Below are positions 56,614 through 64,000 of a stretch of DNA of 64,000 bases, piece after piece; position 1 is the first letter of the stretch; the number at the start of each line of letters is the position of its first letter. The stretch comes from Oscillospiraceae bacterium. GTDB lineage: Bacteria; Bacillota; Clostridia; Oscillospirales; Ruminococcaceae. Location of the stretch: positions 23,928 through 87,927 of the forward strand of contig SFJO01000006.1 of NCBI GenBank assembly GCA_004555865.1. Reading direction: 5' to 3'. The notes beneath the pieces are model-generated. The model searched no databases. It saw only the letters and a program-made list of their open reading frames with translations, and had not been told where the DNA came from. The position numbers and the translations under genes are program-made.

Positions 56614-57843
56614 ATGAAGATCATCGTTATCGGCAGCATTGCCGCAGGGGTCTCGGCCGCTGCGCGCCTTGCCGCCGGGCAGCAGGGCGTACAGATCACC
56701 GTCTACGAAAAGGGCGGCTTCTACTCCTGCGGCACCGGCGGGCTGCCCCATTACCTGAGCGAGAACCTGGACGCCCTGAACAAGGCCATTCAGGGCAAGG
56801 AAAAGGAGCTGGCCGCCCAGGGCATCACGGCTCATCTGCGCCATGAGGTGCAGCGCATTGATCCGGCCACCCGGCAGGTGACCGTGTGCGACCTGGCCAG
56901 CGGCCGGGTTTTCACCGACCATTACGACAAGCTGGTGCTGGCCACCGGTTCTTCCAATCGGATTCCTCAGGTGCCCGGCAGTGACCGGGTGGGCGTGCAG
57001 ACGCTGAAAAGCGTGGAGGATCTGATTTTTCTGAAGGAATTTGTGCGCACCCCCTATGTGCGCGACATCGTCATTCTGGGCGGCAGCTGGTCCGGCCTTG
57101 AAATCGCCAAGGCGTTCCTGAAGCTGGGCCGCAAGGTTCGCATCATCGAAAAGGAGCAGCAGCTTCTGCCCCAGTTCGACCCCGAGGTGAGCAAACTCAT
57201 CCAGCAGGAGCTGGAGGCCCAAGGCGTTCAGTTCAATCTGGGCGAGCAGGTGCGCACCTTCCCCGGCAAAACCTTTATTGAGCAGGTGCAGACCAACCGG
57301 GGCACTTATCCCTGTGACCTGTGCATCGTGGCCATCGGCGTGCAGCCCAACACCGGGCTTCTGGCCGGAACCGGCGCAGAGCTGGCGCCAAGCGGAGCCG
57401 TGCTCATCGGGGCCGACTTTGCCACCAGCGTGCCCGGCATCTACGCCGTGGGCGACTGTGCCTTCTGCCGGCAAGGCAGCCTGCGCACCAGCAGCCTTCG
57501 GGTGGCCCAGCTGGAAATTGCCCGCACCGGCCTGACCGAGGCCGAAGCCCGCAAGGCGGGCCTGCGGGTAAAAAGCGCCATGGCCACCGGCAACGACCGA
57601 CCCGGCATCTGCCCCAACCCCCACCCCATCACCATCAAACTGGTGTATGAGGCCAACACCCGCCAGGTGGTGGGTGCGCAGGCCTGGGGCGGCAAAAACG
57701 TCTCGGCCCGCATCAATGCCATCGCCGTGGCCATCCGCGCCGGTATGACCGTGGAGGCTCTGGGCCAGGTGGACTTCGTCTATTCCTCCGCCGCCTGCTC
57801 CATCTGGGACCCCATCCAGGTGGTGTGCGGTCAGGCCCGATAA
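56614..57843 (+). CDS. FAD-dependent pyridine nucleotide-disulfide oxidoreductase (CoA-disulfide reductase/NADH oxidase-like)
   Basis: 409 residues. FAD-binding VIGSIAAGVSAAARL at the N-terminus, a single redox cysteine in SCGTGGLPHY (Cys39), the second dinucleotide fold in IVILGGSWSGLEIAKAF, VYAVGD-like GIYAVGDCAFC and a C-terminal dimerisation domain. The single-cysteine pattern is that of CoA-disulfide reductases and NADH oxidases and not of glutathione-type reductases. Inside a BMC operon it might keep CoA reduced or reoxidise NADH. It is not a standard component of known metabolosomes. No encapsulation-like extension is seen at either end. Confidence 0.88.
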   Translation: MKIIVIGSIAAGVSAAARLAAGQQGVQITVYEKGGFYSCGTGGLPHYLSENLDALNKAIQGKEKELAAQGITAHLRHEVQRIDPATRQVTVCDLASGRVFTDHYDKLVLATGSSNRIPQVPGSDRVGVQTLKSVEDLIFLKEFVRTPYVRDIVILGGSWSGLEIAKAFLKLGRKVRIIEKEQQLLPQFDPEVSKLIQQELEAQGVQFNLGEQVRTFPGKTFIEQVQTNRGTYPCDLCIVAIGVQPNTGLLAGTGAELAPSGAVLIGADFATSVPGIYAVGDCAFCRQGSLRTSSLRVAQLEIARTGLTEAEARKAGLRVKSAMATGNDRPGICPNPHPITIKLVYEANTRQVVGAQAWGGKNVSARINAIAVAIRAGMTVEALGQVDFVYSSAACSIWDPIQVVCGQAR

Positions 57844-57856
57844 GCGGGGTGGTTGC

Positions 57857-59017
57857 ATGGCAGAACGCATCAACGCGGTAAAAACCAGCTTTTTCGGCAA
57901 GGGGGCCATCCGGCTTCTCGGGCCGGAGCTGCAAAAAATGGGCATTCGGCGCGCTCTTCTGGTCACCGACCGGTTTCTCTATGACTCCGGTGCCGCTGCC
58001 CGGGTGGGGCAGGTTCTCTCCGAGGCCGGGGTGGAGTACGCCGTCTACTACAACGTGCAGCCCAACCCAACCGTTCAGGTGGTGAATGACTGCATCCGAG
58101 CCGCCCGCACCCTCTCCGTGCAGCTTCTGGTGGCTCTGGGCGGCGGCAGCGCCATTGACACTGCCAAGGCCGCCAGCATCGTGCTGGCCTGCGGCGGCAG
58201 CGTGGAGGATTACGAGGGCGAAAACAAATCCTCGAAGCCCGGCCTGCCCATCGTGGCGGTGAACACCACCGCGGGCACCGGCAGCGAATGCACCTCGTTC
58301 TACATCGTTACCGACCCGGTGCGCCACAGCAAAATGGCGATGGTGGACCCCAACTGCATGGTCAGCATTGCGGTAAACGACACCGATTTCATGTCCTCCA
58401 TGCCGCCCAAGCTCACCGCCGCCACCGGCATGGACGCGCTGACCCACGCCATTGAAGCGGCGCTCTCGAAAAACGCCAGCCCCATCACGGATAAGGATGC
58501 CTATTGGGCGATGACCGCCATTGTGCAGAATCTTCCCCGTGCCGTGGCCAACGGCAAAGACGAAGAGGCCCGCACCATGATGGCCTATGCAGAAAATGTG
58601 GCCGGCATGGCCTTTTCCAACGCCGGGCTGGGCATGGTTCACGCCATGGCCCATGCACTGGGCGGACACTACAACCTGCCCCACGGCGTGTGCAACGCGG
58701 TGCTGCTGCCCTATGTGCTGGCGTTCAACAGCCGCAGCCCGGTGTGCCGTCAGCGGTTTGTCTCCATCGCCGGTGCCATGGGGCTGCCCGCCAACTTGGG
58801 CGAGGCCCATGCGGCGGAAACTGTCATCCAGTTTGTCAAGCAGCTCAGCGGCAGCGTGGGCATCCCCGCGACGCTGGCCCAGCTGAACAAGGTGGACCCG
58901 GCCGATTTCGGCACCCTGGCCGATCTGGCCCTGCGCGACACCTGTATGACCACCAACCAGCTCACCCCCACCCGGCAGGAGGTCATCGCCGTGTACACGG
59001 CGGCCTTCCGTGGGTAA
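57857..59017 (+). CDS. Iron-containing alcohol dehydrogenase (PduQ/EutG-like)
   Basis: Reduces the pathway aldehyde to an alcohol and regenerates NAD+. The 386 residues show LGGGSAIDTAKAASIV (nucleotide site), NTTAGTGSECTSF and the metal ligands in GMDALTHAIE, AMAHALGGHYNLPHGVCNAV (histidines) and the preceding Asp. Fe-ADHs of this size are the usual last enzyme of ethanolamine- and propanediol-type microcompartments. It starts 13 bases after the flavoprotein and is the last gene before a strong terminator. Confidence 0.93.
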   Translation: MAERINAVKTSFFGKGAIRLLGPELQKMGIRRALLVTDRFLYDSGAAARVGQVLSEAGVEYAVYYNVQPNPTVQVVNDCIRAARTLSVQLLVALGGGSAIDTAKAASIVLACGGSVEDYEGENKSSKPGLPIVAVNTTAGTGSECTSFYIVTDPVRHSKMAMVDPNCMVSIAVNDTDFMSSMPPKLTAATGMDALTHAIEAALSKNASPITDKDAYWAMTAIVQNLPRAVANGKDEEARTMMAYAENVAGMAFSNAGLGMVHAMAHALGGHYNLPHGVCNAVLLPYVLAFNSRSPVCRQRFVSIAGAMGLPANLGEAHAAETVIQFVKQLSGSVGIPATLAQLNKVDPADFGTLADLALRDTCMTTNQLTPTRQEVIAVYTAAFRG

Positions 59018-59359
59018 CCATTTCCACGTGCTTTCTTTGCATAAAAGAGCGGTCCCGCAGCGCTGCGGGACCGCTCTTTTTGTTTCTGCGTTTTTTCGTT
59101 TCTTGGGGTGCGTTGTCCTCTTTTTGATGTTCCTCGCGCTTCGCGGAGGATGCCCTGAAAAGCCGCTTTCCGCTTCTCTTTCTTGGAATGTGCAGCCGCG
59201 CCGGTTCGCTTCTCTCCGCCCGGACACATACGGCGAAAAGCCGGAACTTCAGCGCAAACGGCCGCAGCACAAAAAAGCTGACCGGAACCGAACCGCTTGC
59301 ATGGTTCAGGCCCCGGCCTGCCGTTTGCGTTGTTGCATTGTAATCCCCGTTTGGATACT
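59018..59359. other. Intergenic region between the alcohol dehydrogenase and the carboxypeptidase
   Basis: 342 bases. Apart from the terminator at 59043-59082 and a short TCCTCGCG/CGCGGAGGA hairpin near 59131-59150 nothing is recognised. The two genes are convergent. Confidence 0.6.
59043..59082 (+). terminator. Terminator of the BMC operon
   Basis: Perfect palindrome AAAAGAGCGGTCCCGCAG/CTGCGGGACCGCTCTTTT with a two-base centre, continuing in TTTTTG. It can act on both strands. Confidence 0.9.
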
Positions 59360-60778
59360 TTACTTTCTCTGCCGGCCCCGGCCGTTTGCCCCGCTGCGGC
59401 CCGGCATCCGGTAGATGCTGCTGTCCATGCGGGTGGTCTCCCCATCCCACTGCAGAATCGGGAACTCCACGCCGCCGCCCGGCTTTGCCGCCGCGGTTTT
59501 GCGCAGCTTTTTCCAGGGTTTCACCCGAAGCAGCCCAAACAGCAGCACCGCCGCCAAGGCCGCCCCCGCCAGCAGCCCGGTAAAGCTGCCGCTGCTGGCC
59601 TGTGCCTGCCGGGCGGAATGTTCGGCGGCCTGGGCAAGCAGCTCGTCCAGCCCGTCGGCGGCCATTGCCAGGCGCACCTCACTTTCGGCTTGGCCTTCGC
59701 CGGCCGGAATGTGCACCACCTGCCAGGCGCTCAGCGGCTGGCCCAGATTCCAAACCTCCGGCAGTGCATACTGCACCGTGCATTCTTCTGCCGTGCGGCC
59801 GCTGTGCAGCAGCACACTGGCCGCCGTGCTTTTCACCTGCACCTGGCCCAGCACACCGCCGCCGCCCTGTACATCCAGCGGCAGGCGCTTGCCTTCGTCC
59901 GGCAGTTCCACCCGAACGAAATTGCCGAAGCAATAATCCAGCAGGGTGCAGGCATCGTAATATCGGCCTTTTTTGCTTGCATCCCCCAGAATCACGCAGA
60001 TCAGCCGCACACCGTCCTGCTCGCTGTAATTCACATAGCTGTGGCCGCCCATATCGTGGTAGCCGTCTTTTCCGCCCTTGGCGTACTCCCGGTAGCAGAC
60101 ATTTCCCACCCGAAGCCAATCGTCGCAGGCAAAATACCGCTCCTGAGGCTGTAAATTGGTGGGGGCCATCGTCCAGCTGCCGGTGTAGCAGAACACATCC
60201 TGAAAGCCGGGCTGCTGCAGGGCCCAGCGGGTGATCGTCGCCAGGTCCCGGGCCGTGGTGTAATGATCCGGGTCATACAGGCCGTGCGGGTTGGCAAAGT
60301 GGGTGCCGGTCAGGCCCAGGGCCTGCGCCTGGGCGTTCATCGCGTCCACGCCGCCCTGAATGCTTCCGCCAATGTAGGCGGCCAGCACATTGGCGCCATC
60401 GTTGGCGCTGGCAAGCTGCGTGCCGTACACCACGTCTTTCAAGGGGACAATCTCGCCGGGCTGCAGGGCAATGTGGGAGGAATCGGTGTGCAGCAGCGAG
60501 TACACCGCCTCTTCGCTCACGGTCACGCTTTCATCCCAGTTGCCGCCCGTCTTTTGAGCCGTCAGCCCCAGCGTCATGATCTTGGTGGTAGAGGCCGGGT
60601 ACATTTTCTGATCCGGGTTCTGCTCGATCAAAATCTGCCCGGTGTCTGCGTCCATCACCACATAGGCCCCGCAGGAAACCGCCGGCGGGGTATCCTGCGC
60701 AAAGGCAGGCAGCCCGAAGGCCGCCGCCAGGCAGGCCGCGGCAGCCAATGCGCATACGCGCTTTATCGTTTTCTTCAT
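59360..60778 (-). CDS. D-alanyl-D-alanine carboxypeptidase (DacF/PBP5-like, S11)
   Basis: Trims the terminal D-Ala from peptidoglycan pentapeptides. From ATG 60778 the 472 residues have a signal peptide (1-28, ending AFA), SxxK in PASTTK (Ser63, Lys66), SAN (124-126) and a third box reading GGKDGYHDMGG, so KTG is replaced by KDG (237-239). A C-terminal hydrophobic segment near 405-425 anchors it, followed by a roughly 45-residue basic tail. The Thr-to-Asp change in the KTG box is unusual for an active enzyme. The ribosome site is weak (CGGAACG); an upstream extension to 60940 would include the promoter. Confidence 0.88.
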   Translation of the reverse strand: MKKTIKRVCALAAAACLAAAFGLPAFAQDTPPAVSCGAYVVMDADTGQILIEQNPDQKMYPASTTKIMTLGLTAQKTGGNWDESVTVSEEAVYSLLHTDSSHIALQPGEIVPLKDVVYGTQLASANDGANVLAAYIGGSIQGGVDAMNAQAQALGLTGTHFANPHGLYDPDHYTTARDLATITRWALQQPGFQDVFCYTGSWTMAPTNLQPQERYFACDDWLRVGNVCYREYAKGGKDGYHDMGGHSYVNYSEQDGVRLICVILGDASKKGRYYDACTLLDYCFGNFVRVELPDEGKRLPLDVQGGGGVLGQVQVKSTAASVLLHSGRTAEECTVQYALPEVWNLGQPLSAWQVVHIPAGEGQAESEVRLAMAADGLDELLAQAAEHSARQAQASSGSFTGLLAGAALAAVLLFGLLRVKPWKKLRKTAAAKPGGGVEFPILQWDGETTRMDSSIYRMPGRSGANGRGRQRK

Positions 60779-60878
60779 CAATCGTTCCGATCTTGTTTGC
60801 AGGCGGCCGGTACCGCCCTCTATGAAAATGCGGGCAGCGCCCGCACCGCAGTTGGTTCTTTCTTGCATACTTGACATT

Positions 60879-60907
60879 ATTATAAAGGCATTTCCCCACC
60901 CCGGCAA
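60879..60907 (-). promoter_or_regulatory. Promoter of the carboxypeptidase gene
   Basis: Minus-strand TTGCCG (60902-60907), 17-base spacer, TATAAT (60879-60884), about 95 bases before the start codon. Confidence 0.75.
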
Positions 60908-61007
60908 GGGCAGCCGCCAAATTTCCACATTTTTGGGCAATTGGAAGCAAGATGTGTTACACTAGAAATAACTTTCAATAATTTCACCGGAAAGGCAGGT
61001 GCTCTTT

Positions 61008-61589
61008 TTGCAGCCCGAACCCTCTTTGAAAACCGAAAAAGCCGCGGCGCGCCGCTGGGCGCGCCAGACCCGCGCGGCCTTCACGCCGGAGCAATGGGCC
61101 GCATTCGGGGCAGCCATGGCGCAGCGGCTGTGCCTTCTGCCTCAATGGCAGGCCGCCCAGACGGTGTTCTGCTTCGCATCCCACGGGCCGGAGCCGGACA
61201 CCCTGCCCCTTCTTCAGGCAGCGCTGGCCGAGGGCAAGCAGCTCTGTGTGCCACGCTGCACCGGCCCCGGCCAGATGGAAGCCATCCCGCTGGGTGATCT
61301 GGCCCTGCTGGCCCCCGGCTCCTATGAAATTCCCGAGCCGCCCGCGCAGCTGCCGCCCTGCCCACCCGCAGGCATTCAGCTGGCCGTGCTGCCCTGCCTG
61401 GCCGCCGGGCTGGACGGCACCCGGCTGGGCCACGGCGGCGGCTATTACGACCGTTGGCTGGCCCGCTGCCCCGGCGCATATCGGGCCGTGTTGTGCCCCG
61501 AGGCGCTGCTTGCCCCCCACCTGCCCGTCGATGCGCTGGACCTGCCCGCCCAGTGCATTATCACCGAACGGCGGGTGCTGACCCTTTGA
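61008..61589 (+). CDS. 5-Formyltetrahydrofolate cyclo-ligase
   Basis: ATP-dependent conversion of 5-formyl-THF to 5,10-methenyl-THF. The product (193 residues from the TTG at 61008) has the N-terminal basic helix, CFASHGPEPDTLPLL, and the signature LGHGGGYYDRWLAR near residue 140. The start is uncertain: GTG 60999 is only three bases from GGAAAGG, so the TTG nine bases later with GCAGGTG upstream is preferred. TACACT preceded by TGT at 60959-60964 could be an extended -10. It is followed by sbcD after an 18-base gap. Confidence 0.9.
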   Translation: MQPEPSLKTEKAAARRWARQTRAAFTPEQWAAFGAAMAQRLCLLPQWQAAQTVFCFASHGPEPDTLPLLQAALAEGKQLCVPRCTGPGQMEAIPLGDLALLAPGSYEIPEPPAQLPPCPPAGIQLAVLPCLAAGLDGTRLGHGGGYYDRWLARCPGAYRAVLCPEALLAPHLPVDALDLPAQCIITERRVLTL

Positions 61590-61607
61590 TTTCAGGAGGT
61601 GTTTTCC

Positions 61608-62738
61608 ATGAAGTTTCTGCATCTGGCCGACCTGCACCTGGGCAAACGGCTGAACGACTTTGACCTGCTTGCAGATCAGCGCCATATGCTCACCCAGGCC
61701 CTGAAACTGGCCGCGGATGAAGCCGTGGATGCCGTGCTGCTGGCAGGCGATCTGTACGACAAGGCCATTCCCAGCGGCGGGGCCGTTGCGCTGCTGGACT
61801 GGTTTCTCACCAGCATGGCCGAGGCCGGGCTGCCGGTTTTTGCGGTAAGCGGCAACCATGACGGGGCCGACCGGCTGGACTACGGCAGGGATCTGTTTGC
61901 CAAGTGCCGGGTCCACATCGCCGGGCGCTTTTCCGGCACGCCCGTGCCGCTGCGCCTGCAGGACGAATACGGGCCGGTAGAGTTGTGGCTGCTGCCCTTC
62001 GTCAAACCGGCCACCGTGGCGCATTTCTTCCCTGATGCCGATTGCAGCGATTATACCCGCGCCGTCGCCGCTTCCCTTTCCGACCGCAAGTCAGACCCCG
62101 CCGCCCGGCAGGTGCTGGTGGCCCACCAGTTTGTTACCGCCGCCGGAAGCGCCCCGCAGAAGGCCGGCTCTGAGAGCATCAACGTGGGCGGGCTGGACAA
62201 TGTGGACGCCGCCTGCTTTGCCGGGTTTGACTACGTGGCGCTGGGGCACATTCACAAGCGCCAGCCGGTGGGGCAAAACGCCTGGTATGCCGGTTCCCCC
62301 ATGGCCTACTCGCTGGATGAGGCCGGGCAGGAAAAGGGCGCCCTGCTGGTCACGCTTGGTGAACACGGCCCCGCCCAGGTGCGCTTTGTTCCCTTTGCGC
62401 CGCTGCACCCGATCCGCCACATCACCGGCCCGCTGGAAAAGCTGATCGACGCCGCCGAGCCCGCCCAGCGGGAGGATTACATCTATGCCACCCTGACCGA
62501 CAAGACCCCCGTGCTGGACGCCATGGACCATCTGCGGGCGGTTTACCCCAACGTGATGAAACTGGATTACCCCCAGCAAACCACCGGCGAAGCCCGCACT
62601 GCGGCCGCCGATGTGGAAAAGAAAGACCTTCGGGAGTTGTTTTTTGACTTTTACACCCAGGTAAACGGCGAGCCGCCCAGTGAAGAGGCCTGGCAGGCTG
62701 TGGCGGAACTGGCCAAGGAAGGAGGGATGGAGCTGTGA
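61608..62738 (+). CDS. sbcD: Nuclease SbcCD subunit D
   Basis: Mre11-type nuclease that opens hairpins and processes DNA ends with SbcC. The 376 residues start MKFLHLADLHLGKRL (first metal Asp/His), then AGDLYDKAIP, VSGNHDGADR and LGHIHKRQ, the full set of calcineurin-like phosphoesterase motifs. The C-terminal capping domain follows from about residue 270. The ribosome site AGGAGGTG precedes ATG 61608. Its stop overlaps the sbcC start. Confidence 0.96.
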   Translation: MKFLHLADLHLGKRLNDFDLLADQRHMLTQALKLAADEAVDAVLLAGDLYDKAIPSGGAVALLDWFLTSMAEAGLPVFAVSGNHDGADRLDYGRDLFAKCRVHIAGRFSGTPVPLRLQDEYGPVELWLLPFVKPATVAHFFPDADCSDYTRAVAASLSDRKSDPAARQVLVAHQFVTAAGSAPQKAGSESINVGGLDNVDAACFAGFDYVALGHIHKRQPVGQNAWYAGSPMAYSLDEAGQEKGALLVTLGEHGPAQVRFVPFAPLHPIRHITGPLEKLIDAAEPAQREDYIYATLTDKTPVLDAMDHLRAVYPNVMKLDYPQQTTGEARTAAADVEKKDLRELFFDFYTQVNGEPPSEEAWQAVAELAKEGGMEL

Positions 62739-64000
62739 AACCCACCAAACTGACCCTGAGCGCCTTCGGCCCCTTTTCTGACCTTGTGGAACTGGACCTG
62801 ACCCAGCTGGACGGGCAGGGGCTGTTTCTCATCACCGGCGACACCGGGGCCGGAAAAACCACCCTGTTTGACGCCATCTGCTTCGCCCTGTACGGCGAGG
62901 TGAGCGGCCCGTACCGTCCGGTGGAGCATCTGCGCAGTGATTTTGCTGCTCCAGATGCCCAGACCTTTGTGCAACTGGAATTTGTACACCGGGGCAAACC
63001 CTACATCCTGAAGCGGAACCCTGCCTACGAGCGCCCCAAGCTGCGGGGCAGCGGCACCGTGAAGGAAAAACCGGACGCCCTGCTGATCCTACCCGGTGAA
63101 CCGCCGGTTCAGGGTGTGCGCCAAGTGAACGCCGCCGTGCGGGAATTGCTGGGCATTGACTGCCCCCAGTTCAAGCAGGTTGGCATGATCGCCCAGGGCG
63201 AATTTATGAAGCTGCTGAATGCCTCCACGGACGAGCGGGAGGGCATTCTGCGGCAGGTGTTCGCCACCCAGAAGTACCAGAACCTGACCAATGCCCTGCA
63301 GGCCGCCGCCGGTGAGGCAAGAGAGGCTTGCAAAACGCAGAATGACCGCCTGCTGGAGCAGTTCCGCCAAGTGGACTGCCCGGAGACCTCCGCACAGAAA
63401 GAGGGCATTGTGAACCTGAAGCGGGCGGAAAACCCCGCCCTGCTTCCCCAGATGCAGGCAGCCCTGACCGCCCTGCTGGAAGAGGACCTTGCCGAACTGG
63501 CCCGGCTGGAACCTGCGTTGAAGCGGGCCAAGCAAGACCTTGAACGCGCTACCCGCCTGGAGGAACAGGCCAAAACCGCCGAGGGCACCCGGCAGCGCCT
63601 GGAAGCAGAGCGGGCCAAACTGACGCAGCTGCAGGACAAAGAGCCGGAAATGCAGCAGCGGGAAGAGGCGTTCCGGCGCAGTGAAGCCGCGCTGAAGCAG
63701 GTAAAACCGCTGGCCGACCGGGCCGATGGTGCCGCGGCCGCCGAAGCGAAGGCAAACCGCGAGCTGCAGGCACTGGCCCCCCGACTGGAACAGGCCCAGC
63801 AGAACGAGGCCGCCGCCCTTGCCCGGCTGGAACAGGCCAAAGCCACCCATCTCGAAGTGGAGAGCCTAAGCAAAAAACTGGCCCTTCTGGAGCAGCAACT
63901 TCCCCTCTACCGCCAGCATCAGGAAGCTGCCAAAGCGCTTGCTGCGCTGGAAGCACAGACGGAAACGGCCAAAATCGGCCTGGAAAGCACGAAAACGGCC
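62735..64000 (+). CDS. sbcC: Nuclease SbcCD subunit C, truncated by the window end
   Basis: Rad50-like SMC ATPase that forms the SbcCD complex. The open frame from GTG 62735 reads MKPTKLTLSAFGPFSDLVEL, then the Walker A GDTGAGKTTLFDAICFALYG near residues 37-56, and QFKQVGMIAQGEFMKLL (Q-loop region). From about residue 180 it enters a long Glu/Gln/Ala/Leu-rich coiled coil that continues to the window edge. 422 codons are visible; the zinc hook and Walker B lie outside. It overlaps sbcD by four bases (GTGA). Confidence 0.96.
   Translation, partial: MKPTKLTLSAFGPFSDLVELDLTQLDGQGLFLITGDTGAGKTTLFDAICFALYGEVSGPYRPVEHLRSDFAAPDAQTFVQLEFVHRGKPYILKRNPAYERPKLRGSGTVKEKPDALLILPGEPPVQGVRQVNAAVRELLGIDCPQFKQVGMIAQGEFMKLLNASTDEREGILRQVFATQKYQNLTNALQAAAGEAREACKTQNDRLLEQFRQVDCPETSAQKEGIVNLKRAENPALLPQMQAALTALLEEDLAELARLEPALKRAKQDLERATRLEEQAKTAEGTRQRLEAERAKLTQLQDKEPEMQQREEAFRRSEAALKQVKPLADRADGAAAAEAKANRELQALAPRLEQAQQNEAAALARLEQAKATHLEVESLSKKLALLEQQLPLYRQHQEAAKALAALEAQTETAKIGLESTKTA

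Noticed and set aside
1..64000. CRISPR arrays, tRNA/rRNA genes, insertion sequences, prophage genes
   Set aside because: I looked for regularly spaced repeats, tRNA-like cloverleaf ends, transposase motifs and phage gene strings and saw none.

Overview
The window reads as a piece of chromosome from a GC-rich Gram-positive anaerobe of the class Clostridia, probably a gut Oscillospiraceae/Ruminococcaceae-type organism. This is an inference from AGGAGG-type ribosome sites, TTG starts, gene orders typical of Firmicutes (mraZ-rsmH-ftsL-pbp; ylxM-ffh-rpsP-khpA-rimM-trmD), a leucine T-box, HPr with a regulatory-serine motif, and coding sequence rich in G and C while promoters and spacers are AT-richer. 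No tRNA, rRNA, insertion sequence, prophage or CRISPR array was seen.

Layout. 1-12.2 kb (minus strand): asparagine synthase (cut by the window edge) and a division/cell-wall cluster mraZ-rsmH-ftsL-pbp-murF-mraY-ftsW-murG-ftsQ, with a clear promoter and MraZ boxes. 12.4-20.2 kb (minus): a coiled-coil protein with rsmD, uvrC, HPr, then the SRP/ribosome operon. 20.5-28.6 kb: a divergent CysK-like enzyme, a membrane-anchored XRE regulator with a TrkH/KtrB K+ transporter, two MATE exporters with structured leaders, and pepT. 28.9-37.8 kb: a surface-polysaccharide operon with the three UDP-L-FucNAc enzymes, a WbuB-like transferase, a lipid-linked GT2/DUF2304 pair and an MBOAT/SGNH O-acylation pair. 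37.9-38.6 kb: a zinc-ribbon protein and an XRE-AbrB fusion regulator. 38.8-43.9 kb: a T-box controlled leuACDB operon.

44.2-59.1 kb is the most interesting part. It holds a cupin plus DUF1537 acid-sugar kinase operon, an Asp/Glu-racemase-family protein, a complete TRAP transporter (dctP-dctQ-dctM), a FadR-type GntR regulator and a small bacterial microcompartment (BMC) locus. The BMC locus encodes a beta-keto acid cleavage enzyme (BKACE, DUF849), a degenerate class II aldolase-fold protein with a tail resembling an encapsulation peptide, a CoA-acylating aldehyde dehydrogenase, one tandem BMC-domain shell protein, PduL phosphotransacylase, an EutN/CcmL pentamer protein, a CoA-disulfide-reductase-like flavoprotein and an iron alcohol dehydrogenase. 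A similar partly dyadic motif (AAACATAxGATGTT-like) lies upstream of the cupin/kinase operon, the racemase/TRAP operon, the regulator gene and the BKACE/BMC operon. This suggests one regulon for uptake and metabolism of a small carboxylate or sugar acid through an aldehyde inside a compartment. The substrate is not evident from the sequence; BKACE next to a BMC and a shell with no separate single-domain BMC gene here are unusual.

59.4-64 kb: a D-Ala-D-Ala carboxypeptidase (minus), then 5-formyl-THF cyclo-ligase, sbcD and the start of sbcC, which runs off the window.
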